From Ferrimonas sediminicola (GTDB taxonomy: Bacteria; Pseudomonadota; Gammaproteobacteria; Enterobacterales; Shewanellaceae): a DNA stretch of 64,000 nt. The stretch covers positions 387,120 through 451,119 of the forward strand of contig NZ_SWCI01000002.1 of the NCBI RefSeq assembly GCF_005116715.1, read 5' to 3'. Under the pieces are notes generated by a model. The model searched no databases and was not told the origin of the DNA. It saw only the letters and a list, made by a program, of their open reading frames with translations. The position numbers and the translations under genes are program-made. Numbering within the stretch: position 1 is the stretch's first letter; each line of letters starts with the position of its first letter. Positions 8,019-16,042 of this stretch are shown piece after piece.

Positions 8019-8531
8019 ATGGGCGCCGCCATTAAAGTTATCGACTATCTCGATTCCCTTGGGGTTCAATATCAGTTGGTTCCCCATGCCCACAGCCAGT
8101 CGTCCATTCAATCCGCCACCAATGCCGGTGTTCCGGCCCGCCAGACCGCCAAGTCGGTGGTGCTGGAGGACAACGAAGGCCGCCGCATCCTGGCGGTGGT
8201 ACCCGCCGCCAGCCGGGTGGTAATCCAGAAGCTGAGCGATCAGCTCAAACGGGAGCTGCATCTGATCCCTGAGTCCAAACTCAAGGGCCAGTTCAACGAT
8301 TGCGAACTGGGGGCCGTCCCCCCTGTCGGCAAACCCTATGATCTGATGGCCGTCTACGAAGATGACCTGTGCAACGAGGAGCACATCTACCTGGAAGCCG
8401 GCGATCACGAGCACCTGATCCGCATCAGCCGCAAGGGGATGCAGGCGCTGATGGCCAACCAGGCCCACGGTCACTTCAGTGCCACCACGGTGGCCAACGA
8501 GAAGCCCAGGCGCGCCTGGGATTGGCAATAG
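8019..8531 (+). CDS. YbaK/EbsC-type aminoacyl-tRNA deacylase
   Basis: A 170-aa protein with the YbaK/ProX fold: YQLVPHAHSQS near the N-terminus, the lysine-containing ARQTAKSVVLEDNEG (about 44-58), LAVVPAASRVV and GAVPPVGKPYDL (about 100-111). Members hydrolyse mischarged tRNAs in trans; which amino acid is cleared here cannot be told. It starts at ATG 8019 with AAGGAGG about six bases upstream. It is flanked by its own possible promoter and a bidirectional terminator, so it is probably monocistronic. A C-terminal extension of about 20 residues (ATTVANEKPRRAWDWQ) lies beyond the core domain. Confidence 0.82.
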   Translation: MGAAIKVIDYLDSLGVQYQLVPHAHSQSSIQSATNAGVPARQTAKSVVLEDNEGRRILAVVPAASRVVIQKLSDQLKRELHLIPESKLKGQFNDCELGAVPPVGKPYDLMAVYEDDLCNEEHIYLEAGDHEHLIRISRKGMQALMANQAHGHFSATTVANEKPRRAWDWQ

Positions 8532-8536
8532 ACCGA

Positions 8537-8562
8537 CAAGGGCGCCCGCGGGCGCCCTTTCT
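8537..8562. terminator. Bidirectional terminator between convergent genes
   Basis: A GC-rich palindrome AGGGCGCCCGCGGGCGCCCT (8539-8558) is followed by TTTCT on the plus strand and by TTGTCGG on the minus strand. It sits between the convergent YbaK-like and DUF1415 genes and overlaps the end of the latter. Confidence 0.75.
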
Positions 8563-9112
8563 ATTGGCCGTCGCTGCGGATGGAGGCCAGCCGCGACAGG
8601 AAGAACCCGGCCCCGCGCTTGCGGGCGAAACGGATGTTTCTCTCGGGGATCCCCTCGGGGTCGTCATGCTGCGCCAGCGCCCGGGCCATGCTCTCCTCCC
8701 GGATCAGGTGCAGGGTCGGCCAGGGAGAGCGGTTGGTGAAGTTGGCCGGGTCCTCCTCGGGTTCACCGTCGAAGCAGTAGTCGGGGTGGAAGCTGGCCAG
8801 TTGATACACCCCCTGGTAGCCCTGCAGCGCCAGCAGGCCATTGGCCAGCTCGGCCAGCTCCAGGTAGTGGTCGAAGGAAGCAAAGCCCCGGGTGAACACG
8901 CACAGGGTGGTCTCCACTTCCGGGTGGCCATCCAGGTAGTGGCATTCGGCGATCACCGCCTCCAGCGCTTCGGGCAATGCCGTCGCGTCGATCTCGGCGT
9001 AACGGATGCTGTCCCGCTCCACCTCGGCGCGGGCAAAGGGGCAGATATTGTATTTCATGATGACCCGCTCGACCCACTCCCGGGTCTGGCTCAGGGCCTG
9101 ATGATCGGTCAC
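8561..9112 (-). CDS. DUF1415 family protein
   Basis: A 183-aa cytoplasmic protein. The N-terminal KYNICPFARAEV, then HPEVETTLCVFTRGF and LASFHPDYCFDG, and the SPWPTLHLIRE segment identify the DUF1415 family, common in gammaproteobacteria and of unknown function. The conserved Cys-Pro, His and Asp residues hint at a metal or catalytic site, but nothing is established. The start is a GTG at 9112 with GGAG seven bases upstream on the minus strand. No operon partner is evident. The 220 bases upstream (9113-9332) show no gene or clear signal. Confidence 0.85.
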   Translation of the reverse strand: MTDHQALSQTREWVERVIMKYNICPFARAEVERDSIRYAEIDATALPEALEAVIAECHYLDGHPEVETTLCVFTRGFASFDHYLELAELANGLLALQGYQGVYQLASFHPDYCFDGEPEEDPANFTNRSPWPTLHLIREESMARALAQHDDPEGIPERNIRFARKRGAGFFLSRLASIRSDGQ

Positions 9113-9332
9113 GCGAATTCTCCTTTCTCGGGCCAGGGCGGCCCGAACGGCGGGAAGAATAGCACAGCATCGGACTGTGCCCCAGGGTGGTCAGGACAAC
9201 CCGCGCCTGGGACGAAAGGGCGATGGAGCGGCAACGACCAGAGCAACAATGGGGAGCGACCGGCATCAAGAAAGATGGAGCCTGCTACGGCGGCCGGGTT
9301 TTGACGGCAACGTCCAGGCCCCACAGCAGACG

Positions 9333-9998
9333 CTAGCGGGTCACCATCTTAGCGATCGCCTCGGCGCGCTCCTCATCGGTCATCTCGGCGGGCGGGGGTA
9401 TCATGATCCCCCTCTGGCAGGCCGGTCTTTGCGCCAGCTCCTCCAGCCAGCGCTGCAAGTTGGGCAACCCGGCGATGGAGACCCCACTCCACTCGTGAGT
9501 GCGCACCCACGGCCAGGTAGCCATATCGGCGATGGAGTACTCCCTGGTGAGATAGCGGGTCTTGGCCAGCTGCGCCTCCATCACCTCGAACAGACGCCGT
9601 CCCTCCTTCTGGTAGCGTTCAATGGCGGCGGGGATCTTCTCCGGGAAGTAGCGATAGAACACATTGGCCTGCCCCATCATCGGCCCAACGCCCCCCATCT
9701 GAAACATCAGCCACTGGATCACCCGGGAGCGCTCCTTGGGATCGTCGGGAAGGAAGCGTCCGGTTTTTTCCGCCAGGTAGAGCAGGATGGCGCCGGACTC
9801 GAACACGGCAAAATCATCGTTGTCCCGGTCGACGATGGCCGGGATGCGGCCGTTGGGGTTGATGGCGAGGAACTCGGGATTCTTCTGCTCCAGGGCCATC
9901 AGGTCCAGATGGTGCACCCGGTAGGCCAGCCCCATCTCCTCCAGGGCGATGGAGACCTTGTAACCATTGGGCGTTGCCGCGGTATAGAGATCGATCAT
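9333..9998 (-). CDS. Nu-class glutathione transferase, YfcG/YghU-like
   Basis: A 221-aa glutathione S-transferase homologue. The thioredoxin-fold N-domain begins [21 protein letters not shown] with the Nu-class Thr-Pro-Asn-Gly signature (residues 9-12). It continues through [11 protein letters not shown] and [19 protein letters not shown]. The helical C-domain contains [18 protein letters not shown] and [13 protein letters not shown]. coli YfcG is a disulfide-bond reductase that uses glutathione, so the same is likely here. The gene lies 12 bases after a second GST gene, forming a two-gene unit divergent from a TetR regulator. Confidence 0.87.
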   Translation of the reverse strand: MIDLYTAATPNGYKVSIALEEMGLAYRVHHLDLMALEQKNPEFLAINPNGRIPAIVDRDNDDFAVFESGAILLYLAEKTGRFLPDDPKERSRVIQWLMFQMGGVGPMMGQANVFYRYFPEKIPAAIERYQKEGRRLFEVMEAQLAKTRYLTREYSIADMATWPWVRTHEWSGVSIAGLPNLQRWLEELAQRPACQRGIMIPPPAEMTDEERAEAIAKMVTR

Positions 9999-10010
9999 GA
10001 CAGCTCCTTG

Positions 10011-10613
10011 TTACTGGAAGGCGGGACGGGAGGCCACCCGGGCGCGCCAGCGCGCGATGTTGGGGTAGTCCTGATCGAGGTCAAAACCGGCCCGAGCCAT
10101 GAAAGCCAGCAGGGTCCAGGCGGTGATGTCGGCCACGCTGAACCGATCTCCGGCCAGGTAGGTTGCCTGCGCCAGCCGGCTCTCCAGCTTGGGCAGGAAG
10201 GCGTACAGCCGACTCTTTGACTCCTGGCCCCAGGCTTCCACGCAGGTTTCCCGATCGGCGTAGACCCCGGTCAGGTTGCGAAACGCCTGGAACGCCGGGA
10301 TCAGCCCCTGGTGTTCCACCAGGCGAGTCCACATCTCCACCAGCCCCTGCTCCAAGGGGGTGTGGCCAAACAGCCCGGTGGGGCCGATGGCATCAAAGTA
10401 GCGGCAGATGGCCAGGCTTTCACATAGGGTGGTGCCATCGTCCAGTTCCAACACCGGCACCAGGCCGTTGGCACTGAGCCGCCGAAACTCGGGGCTGAGA
10501 TTCTCCCCCTCGCGAATATTGACCTCCTGGCGCGGGACCTCCAGGCCAGCCTCGGCGAGAAACAGGCTGACTCGCAAACAGTTTGGAGTGGGTGCCATCT
10601 GGTGGATCTTCAT
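10011..10613 (-). CDS. Glutathione S-transferase family protein
   Basis: A 200-aa GST with the N-terminal thioredoxin domain (PTPNCLRVSLFLAEAGLEV, then NGLVPVLELDDG and ESLAICRYFD) and the helical C-domain (YLAGDRFSVADITAWTLL). The substrate is unknown; a detoxification or thiol-transfer role is expected from the family. An asparagine-cysteine pair (TPNC) occupies the catalytic loop. The start is the ATG at 10613. It is the first gene after a shared control region with the TetR gene and is followed by the YfcG-like gene. Control of both by that TetR is likely. Confidence 0.85.
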   Translation of the reverse strand: MKIHQMAPTPNCLRVSLFLAEAGLEVPRQEVNIREGENLSPEFRRLSANGLVPVLELDDGTTLCESLAICRYFDAIGPTGLFGHTPLEQGLVEMWTRLVEHQGLIPAFQAFRNLTGVYADRETCVEAWGQESKSRLYAFLPKLESRLAQATYLAGDRFSVADITAWTLLAFMARAGFDLDQDYPNIARWRARVASRPAFQ

Positions 10614-10630
10614 TGAGACTCCTTTTTCAG

Positions 10631-10674
10631 AACGATCGTTTAGAATAGAATCTAGCGATATCTAAACGAACGGT
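10631..10674. promoter_or_regulatory. Candidate TetR operator in the GST/TetR divergent region
   Basis: Two near-identical inverted arms, ACGATCGTTTAGA (10632-10644) and TCTAAACGAACGGT (10661-10674), face each other across 16 bases. The left arm holds a perfect 10-bp palindrome AACGATCGTT. The position, between the GST start and the TetR start, is where an autoregulating TetR protein would bind. Confidence 0.65.
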
Positions 10675-10694
10675 CAAGAAATTCTGGAGGAACC

Positions 10695-11270
10695 ATGGCC
10701 AGGCAATGCAGCTTCGATCGGGAGGAGGTACTGGAACGGGCGATGGAGCTGTTCTGGACAAGGGGGTACGAGGCGACCTCGGTGGCCAACCTGGTGGAAC
10801 ACCTGGGGATCAACCGTTTCAGCCTCTACAACAGCTTTGGCGACAAGAAGCGGCTCTACCACCTGTGCCTGCGCCACTACCTCGCCAGCCACTCCAGACC
10901 CAAACTGCTGCCCCTGCTTGGCGAGGGGGCGGGGCTGAAGGAGATCGAGGCGTTCCTGCATCAGATGGCGCAGGACGCCAGGCCGGGGCTGGGCTGCTTC
11001 GTCCAGAGCGCCCTGCTGGAACGGCGTCAACTGGATGAGCAGGTGGCCAAACTCTCCGACGAGGTGTTCGATGGACTGCACCAGGCCCTGAAGCAGGCAC
11101 TCGAGCGGGCCCGCAGCCGAGGCGAGCTGAGACAGACGGCGGATCCAGACACCCTGGCTCACTGGCTGGTGCTGCAGATTCAGGGGATTCGGGTGTTGCT
11201 CAGAGCCGGCCAGGCGGAGCGGGTCATCCCGGCGCTGACGCAAATTGTTACCCTGCTGCACCAGCAGTAG
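10695..11270 (+). CDS. TetR-family transcriptional repressor
   Basis: A 191-aa TetR-type regulator. The N-terminal DNA-binding domain is canonical: FDREEVLERAMELFWTRGYEATS, then LVEHLGINRFSLYNSFGDKK (residues about 7-54). A C-terminal ligand/dimerisation domain follows, including RPGLGCFVQSALLE and L..Q..GIRVLLRAG. The cysteine in GCFVQS may sense electrophiles, which would fit the divergent GST genes; that is inference. The start is ATG 10695 with GGAGG five bases upstream. It probably represses itself and the two GST genes through the inverted repeat in the 81-base spacer. Confidence 0.9.
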   Translation: MARQCSFDREEVLERAMELFWTRGYEATSVANLVEHLGINRFSLYNSFGDKKRLYHLCLRHYLASHSRPKLLPLLGEGAGLKEIEAFLHQMAQDARPGLGCFVQSALLERRQLDEQVAKLSDEVFDGLHQALKQALERARSRGELRQTADPDTLAHWLVLQIQGIRVLLRAGQAERVIPALTQIVTLLHQQ

Positions 11271-11346
11271 CGCAACCCGTACAGCCTCGGTTAAGCCTGT
11301 TGCAGGCTATCATTGTCCTCTCCACCAATTGACGGGACCGATCCCC

Positions 11347-12090
11347 ATGAAATCACTCTGCCTGGCGCTGACTGCAACCGCCTTGCTGCTCTCCGGCTGC
11401 GCCACCACCACCGAAGTCGACACCGTTCAGGGCAGCGTCAGCTACCGTGAACGGATCGCCCTGCCCCCCGGCGCCGTGGTCACCGTCGCCCTGCAGGACA
11501 CCTCCAAGCAGGATGTGGCGGCCGATACCCTCACCCAGGCGAGCTATGCCATCGAGGGAGCGCCTCCCTACCCCTTCACACTCAGCTACGACGCCGACGC
11601 GCTCATACCCGGGCACAGCTATACCCTGAGCGCCCGAATCGAAGATGCCCAGGGCCGGCTGTTGTTCATCAACACCTCCGTCGAGAACGCCTTCGATGGC
11701 GATGGCAACAACCTGGTGCTGCAGCGGGTCTCCGCCGCCCAGCAGGCCAATCCGCCCCTGCGGGACACCCTGTGGCAATTGACACACATCAATGGCGACA
11801 CCGCCCCCCTGGGCATGCAGGAAAGGGCCGCAGACCTGGTCATCGGCCAGGATGGCGTGGCGGCGGGCTTTGCCGGCTGCAACCGCTATCACGGCGCCTT
11901 GGTGGGTGCCGACGACACGCTGGCGCCCGGCCCGATGGCCGCCACCATGATGGCCTGTCCCAGCGGCATGGATCTGGAAAGGGAGTACCTGTCCCGGCTG
12001 TCGCGGGCCAACCGCTTTGAAATCACCGGCGCCACCCTTCGTCTCGAGGACCAACAGGGGCAGGAACTGCTTCGATTCATCGCCCGCTAG
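11347..12090 (+). CDS. YbaY-type plus META-domain lipoprotein
   Basis: A 247-aa lipoprotein: the signal sequence MKSLCLALTATALLLSGC ends in a lipobox with acylated Cys18. Residues about 25-125 resemble the YbaY/pilotin-like beta domain (VSYRERIALPPGAVVTVALQD, then YTLSARIED). Residues about 138-245 form a META/HslJ-like domain (LWQLTHINGD, AGFAGCNRYHG, MAATMMACPSGMDLEREYL). Proteins of this build sit in the envelope and are linked to stress or heat-shock in some species, but no activity is known. The start is ATG 11347; an upstream in-frame Met would destroy the signal peptide. It is monocistronic with a strong terminator. Confidence 0.85.
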   Translation: MKSLCLALTATALLLSGCATTTEVDTVQGSVSYRERIALPPGAVVTVALQDTSKQDVAADTLTQASYAIEGAPPYPFTLSYDADALIPGHSYTLSARIEDAQGRLLFINTSVENAFDGDGNNLVLQRVSAAQQANPPLRDTLWQLTHINGDTAPLGMQERAADLVIGQDGVAAGFAGCNRYHGALVGADDTLAPGPMAATMMACPSGMDLEREYLSRLSRANRFEITGATLRLEDQQGQELLRFIAR

Positions 12091-12096
12091 AATTTT

Positions 12097-12141
12097 CATC
12101 GCCGCCGCCGTTTCCACTGCCTGGCGGCGGCGATGCTTTTC
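12097..12141 (+). terminator. Terminator after the YbaY/META lipoprotein
   Basis: A perfect 13-bp GC-rich stem CATCGCCGCCGCC/GGCGGCGGCGATG (12097-12109 with 12123-12135) with a 13-base loop, followed by CTTTTCC. Confidence 0.8.
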
Positions 12142-12765
12142 CCTGTGTGACCCAATTCTCTTTTTTAATAATCTCTTTTGGTTGTTCTACCGTTGGCAAC
12201 CCGAACTCTCATCACTCGAAAAGAGTAATTCCCTCGGCCGATTTCTTACCCCTCTTTTCCCGGGCAACCAAGAACGACATTTATTTGACACCACGCAATA
12301 AGATCGTCATTTAAAAAATCCTCTTTTGTGTTGCCAAGATAGGCTCAAATAATAGCTATTACTGCAAATTATTCGATAAAATTCGTGCCACACAAGAGTT
12401 GAACCCACCTGACTACTTGGTTTTTCGTACCGCACTACGCCATTAAAATTTTGGCCAACAACTTTTTTGCAACCCGCCACAACGCTTGAAGATCAAGGTT
12501 TTACGGTTTCCGTAAAACATATTTTCAACATTCGGGTTTGTGAGAGAGATCACTGAATAACCCCCGACAAACGCTATGTTAGACACAACTAAATTAGGTT
12601 GTTCGGATAATCTGATTAAAAGGAGCCCAAGACACAAAAAAACCAATAACAACACCATCCTGGCGGAACGAAGATCGTGCAAGGGAGCCGATTGCACAGA
12701 GTCAATAAATTGAAAAAGAAAATGGATAATGATTCGTTTCGTCCAGAAAAAATTAACTGGAGAAT
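12142..12765. other. AT-rich gene-free region upstream of the ten-haem cytochrome
   Basis: 624 bases, clearly more AT-rich than the flanks, with no credible gene. It contains a perfect 8-bp hairpin TTTTACGG-TTT-CCGTAAAA (12499-12517), a CRP-type site, a -10 element and a long untranslated leader (all listed separately or below). A 15-codon frame (12722-12769) starts at an ATG and stops on the TGA that overlaps the cytochrome ATG. It may be a leader peptide or chance. Confidence 0.55.
12539..12580 (+). promoter_or_regulatory. CRP-type site and -10 element of the ten-haem cytochrome promoter
   Basis: TGTGA-GAGAGA-TCACT (12539-12554) matches the CRP consensus TGTGA-N6-TCACA at 9 of 10 positions. 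A -10-like TATGTT lies at 12575-12580. Transcription would start near 12587, placing the CRP site centre at about -41, the class II activating position. In Shewanella, CRP controls anaerobic respiration, so this fits a respiratory cytochrome. Confidence 0.7.
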
Positions 12766-14529
12766 ATGATGAACTCTAAAACACAAATCATGCTGTCGGG
12801 ATTGTTCGCCCTTGCGGTGACCATGCCCACCTATGCCGCCAAACCCGTTGATCTCGACGGCGACGGCGTGCAGTCCGCCCAGGACTGCAACGACAACGAC
12901 GCCAACGTCTGGCAACTCAACTCCTGCGGCGTGTGCGAAGTCGAGCCGGTCAACGGCTGTGCCGTCAGCCCCCACGACAACCTGGCCTGGGGCGACTACC
13001 CCAGCGCCTGTATCAACTGCCACGATGGCGGCGAGGGCGGTAGCCAGTACCAGGAGATGTTCGGTTCCACCCACTACCAGTGGACCGGTGAGACCCCGGA
13101 CATGGTCAACCAGGGCGGTACCCTGCAGGGTAAGCTCACCAATGCGGTCAACAGCTACTGCATCAACATCGAAGGCGACTGGCCGGTATGCGGCTCCTGC
13201 CACGCAGGCCGCGGCACCAAGCCCGGTGAAGGTGACACCATCGCCAACGTCGACTGCCTGATGTGCCACAACAAGGACTACGCCCTGAACCGGGTACGCA
13301 AGTCCGATGGCTCTCTGGGCCCGGCCGATGGCACCGCCCAGGCGGACCTGGACGGCTATGTACAGAACATTGCCGCCCCCGAGCGGACCAACTGCCTGAA
13401 GTGCCACGCCTACGCAGGCGGTGGTGATGGCGTGAAGCGCGGCGATCTCTCCTCCGCTCTGATGGCCAACGGCGATGCCCACTTCGACGTGCACATGAAC
13501 GTGACCGGCGCCAACCTGCAGTGCCAGGATTGCCACAAGTTCGAGTCTCACCGCGTGATCGGTAAGGGCTCTGACCTGCGCCCCACCGACGACATCGTCC
13601 GCGGTGCCGAGATCAATTGTGCCAACAGTGCCTGCCACGATGGCATGGACTCAGGTACCGGCCACGCCAGCTCCGGCCGCCGCGGCGAGCCTGACCGCCA
13701 CGTGCCACGGGTTGCCTGTCAGTCCTGCCACATCCCCACCTACGCCAAGGACCTGGGCGCCCCCAACCATGTGCCCACCGAGATGCACCGTGACTGGCAG
13801 TTCCACCACGACGGCACGCCCGCCGACGGCGTATCCGGCCCCGGCCACCCACATACCGACAAGCTGGCCAACCAGGTACCCGAGGTTCGTTTCTGGAACC
13901 GTAAGAGCGACAACTACCTGCTGGGCGACCTGGCCAAGATCGATCCCGAGACCGGGCTCTACCCCACCTCGCGTCCCCTGGGTGACGTCAACGACGGCAA
14001 GCTGACCCCGTTCAAGTACAAGACCGCCCACCAGCCGATGACCAGCGCCGACGGCCGGATGATTGCCCTGGACACCTTCGAGTATCTCAAGGCTTCCGGT
14101 GACGTCAGCAAGGCGATTGAGAACGGCCTGTCCAACATGGGTTACCCGATTAATGAACCCTACGAGTGGATCGAAACCGACACCTTCCAGATGATCAACC
14201 ACGGGGTGAACCCGGCCAGCGAAGTGGCCGACTGTACCCAGTGTCACGAGGAAACCCTGGATCTGTCTACCGACTCCAAGCTCGACGCCATGGGCTTCAA
14301 GCTTAAGGGCCCCAAGGAGCAGGTGTGTAACCAGTGCCACGACGGCACCAAGAACCTGCCCCGCACCTGGGACCGCATGCACAACCACGTACAGAAGGGC
14401 TCAGGCATCGGCTGCTACTTCTGTCACGATGTGAAGCGTCCCGAACGCAACCTGTGCGACCCCTGCGACAGCAGCTGCTCCGCCGAGTTCGTGGACAACG
14501 TGCCCTACCCCCATCAGTGCAGTAACTGA
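12766..14529 (+). CDS. Exported ten-haem c-type cytochrome, OTR-related
   Basis: A 587-aa periplasmic protein with a signal peptide (cleavage near TYAA-K, residue 25). A calcium-type motif DLDGDGVQSAQDCNDND follows at 29-45, like the MopE-type metal-binding repeat. Nine CxxCH motifs follow (CINCH at 82, CGSCH, CLMCH, CLKCH, CQDCH, CQSCH, CTQCH, CNQCH, CYFCH) plus one CX4CH (CANSACH), so up to ten haems. Segments CLKCHAYAGGGDGVKRGDL and HFDVHM...CQDCH recall the octahaem tetrathionate reductase (OTR) family. It probably transfers electrons to, or reduces, a periplasmic acceptor; the substrate is unknown. A cysteine-rich tail (CDPCDSSC) follows the last haem. It is monocistronic with a CRP-type promoter. 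Confidence 0.8.
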   Translation: MMNSKTQIMLSGLFALAVTMPTYAAKPVDLDGDGVQSAQDCNDNDANVWQLNSCGVCEVEPVNGCAVSPHDNLAWGDYPSACINCHDGGEGGSQYQEMFGSTHYQWTGETPDMVNQGGTLQGKLTNAVNSYCINIEGDWPVCGSCHAGRGTKPGEGDTIANVDCLMCHNKDYALNRVRKSDGSLGPADGTAQADLDGYVQNIAAPERTNCLKCHAYAGGGDGVKRGDLSSALMANGDAHFDVHMNVTGANLQCQDCHKFESHRVIGKGSDLRPTDDIVRGAEINCANSACHDGMDSGTGHASSGRRGEPDRHVPRVACQSCHIPTYAKDLGAPNHVPTEMHRDWQFHHDGTPADGVSGPGHPHTDKLANQVPEVRFWNRKSDNYLLGDLAKIDPETGLYPTSRPLGDVNDGKLTPFKYKTAHQPMTSADGRMIALDTFEYLKASGDVSKAIENGLSNMGYPINEPYEWIETDTFQMINHGVNPASEVADCTQCHEETLDLSTDSKLDAMGFKLKGPKEQVCNQCHDGTKNLPRTWDRMHNHVQKGSGIGCYFCHDVKRPERNLCDPCDSSCSAEFVDNVPYPHQCSN

Positions 14530-14551
14530 TCCTTCCCTGTAGTAGTGTGCA

Positions 14552-14575
14552 AAGCGGCCTCCGGGCCGCTTTTTT
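14552..14575 (+). terminator. Terminator of the ten-haem cytochrome gene
   Basis: An 8-bp stem AAGCGGCC/GGCCGCTT (14552-14559 with 14564-14571), a TCCG loop and a run of six T residues, 23 bases after the stop codon. Confidence 0.92.
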
Positions 14576-14672
14576 GCGCAATCTGCTCAAATTGGGTGAT
14601 TTGGGTTAACGACAGATCCGGGTTTCGGGTTACCCTGTAACGCCTGAGACCAGAACCTGTTTGGAGTTTGAT

Positions 14673-14831
14673 ATGAAAAAGATTTTGGCCGCCCTGGCCC
14701 TGCTCTCCCTGATCACCGCCTGCTCCCCGGAAGTGGGCAGCGAGGCCTGGTGCAAGAAGATGGATCAGAAGCCCAAGGGTGAGTGGACCGCCAACGAGGC
14801 TGCCGACTACGCCAAGCACTGCGTGTTCTAG
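14673..14831 (+). CDS. DUF3012 small lipoprotein
   Basis: A 52-aa lipoprotein. MKKILAALALLSLITAC is a signal peptide with lipobox (acylated Cys17). The mature part PEVGSEAWCKKMDQKPKG..W.ANEA.DYAKHC is the conserved DUF3012 sequence. It has two further cysteines, possibly disulfide-bonded, and ends directly after HCVF. Function is unknown; it is a common small envelope protein in marine gammaproteobacteria. The start is ATG 14673 with TTGGAG upstream. No terminator is obvious in the 214 bases that follow. Confidence 0.85.
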   Translation: MKKILAALALLSLITACSPEVGSEAWCKKMDQKPKGEWTANEAADYAKHCVF

Positions 14832-14986
14832 GAACCCGCGGCCTGGGCGTATTGGGCCCACCCGGTTCGGTGGCGAGGCCAACCCACCGCCGAACCTTTG
14901 CCGAGCCGGTTGAGCGCCCTCCTTCTCGACCGGATGGCATCGGCTCAGCGAAACGCGCCGCAGACCGACCTCGTTGTTGCACCAAA

Positions 14987-15016
14987 TTGGACATTTCCTT
15001 GTAACTCAGTGACAAT
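14987..15016 (+). promoter_or_regulatory. Possible promoter of the diguanylate cyclase gene
   Basis: TTGGAC (14987-14992) and GACAAT (15011-15016) are separated by 18 bases, about 30 bases upstream of the gene start. The match to consensus is moderate. Confidence 0.35.
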
Positions 15017-15045
15017 CATTTCAGGCACTCACAGCGGAGTCTGGG

Positions 15046-15996
15046 ATGACGGCCCTTGTTCTCTTCCTGATATTTACCATCGCCCTGCTGGCTCTGCAGC
15101 TGTTTCGCTATCAGCAGCGTCTCGCCGATGCCCATCAGAAACAGATCCGGCTCAAGCAGATCCTCGATCATGCCGGCGCCTACATCTACACCAAAGATCG
15201 CAACCAGAACTACACCTACGCCAACAAGCCCTGCCTCGAGCTGTTCCAGATCGATGAATCCAACCTGTCCGACTTCAGTGACAGCCACTATTTCCCCATC
15301 GAAACCCAGGAAAAGCTGAAGGTGATCGACCGTAAAGTGCTGGAGGGAAAACCCAACCAGGAGGAGGTGATCGTCGAACGGGAGGTTGGCAAGCCCACCG
15401 TCTACCTGGAGACCAAACACCCGCTGCGGAATAAGCAGGGTCACATTGACGAGCTGGTCGGGATGTCCACCGATGTCACCGAGTTGTGGCGGCTCAAGAA
15501 GGCGATGGAGATGCAAGCCAACATCGACCCGCTGACCGGCATCGCCAACCGGCTGAAGCTGGACGCCCTGTTCCAGACCGAGATCGACCGCGCCCGGCGC
15601 TACCACACCCCGTTGTGCGCCATTCTCGGCGACGTGGACCACTTCAAGCGGGTCAACGACGAGTTTGGCCACCAGGTCGGCGACAGGGTATTGATCACCA
15701 TCGCCGAGTTAATTCAGTCCAGTCTCCGAAGCTCCGATTACGCCGGGCGCTGGGGCGGCGAGGAGTTCCTGCTGATCTGCCCCCAGACCGAACTCAGCCA
15801 GGCCACCAAGCTGGCCGAGCGGATACGGCAGCAGATCGTCGAGCACCGGTTTGACACCGGCAAGCGGCTCAGCATCAGCTTTGGCGTGGCCGCCTTTGCC
15901 GAGGGTGACAGCGTCAGCTCTCTGACCACCAAGGCGGACCGGGCCCTGTACCAGGCCAAGTCCGGGGGCAGAAACCAGGTTTGCCAGTACCACTGA
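15046..15996 (+). CDS. Membrane-anchored PAS-GGDEF diguanylate cyclase
   Basis: A 316-aa protein. One N-terminal transmembrane helix (residues 2-20) leads to a PAS domain (about 36-145: ILDHAGAYIYTKDRNQNYTYAN, GMSTDVTE). The GGDEF domain follows (about 157-312: NIDPLTGIANR, DVDHFKRVNDEFGHQVGD, RWGGEEF). The active-site GGEEF and the upstream RSSD motif, five residues before it, are intact. The enzyme should therefore make c-di-GMP and be feedback-inhibited at the I-site. The PAS domain probably senses a small ligand or redox state. It is a single gene, convergent with the thioredoxin-like gene 46 bases downstream. Confidence 0.9.
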   Translation: MTALVLFLIFTIALLALQLFRYQQRLADAHQKQIRLKQILDHAGAYIYTKDRNQNYTYANKPCLELFQIDESNLSDFSDSHYFPIETQEKLKVIDRKVLEGKPNQEEVIVEREVGKPTVYLETKHPLRNKQGHIDELVGMSTDVTELWRLKKAMEMQANIDPLTGIANRLKLDALFQTEIDRARRYHTPLCAILGDVDHFKRVNDEFGHQVGDRVLITIAELIQSSLRSSDYAGRWGGEEFLLICPQTELSQATKLAERIRQQIVEHRFDTGKRLSISFGVAAFAEGDSVSSLTTKADRALYQAKSGGRNQVCQYH

Positions 15997-16042
15997 CACC
16001 GGCTGAACCTCTCCCCCTATCCCAGACCGGCCAGCGGTCAAC

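Noticed and set aside
12017-12301. 94-codon plus-strand frame at the end of the META lipoprotein gene
   Set aside because: It overlaps a well-supported gene and its terminator and has no start signal or recognisable motif.
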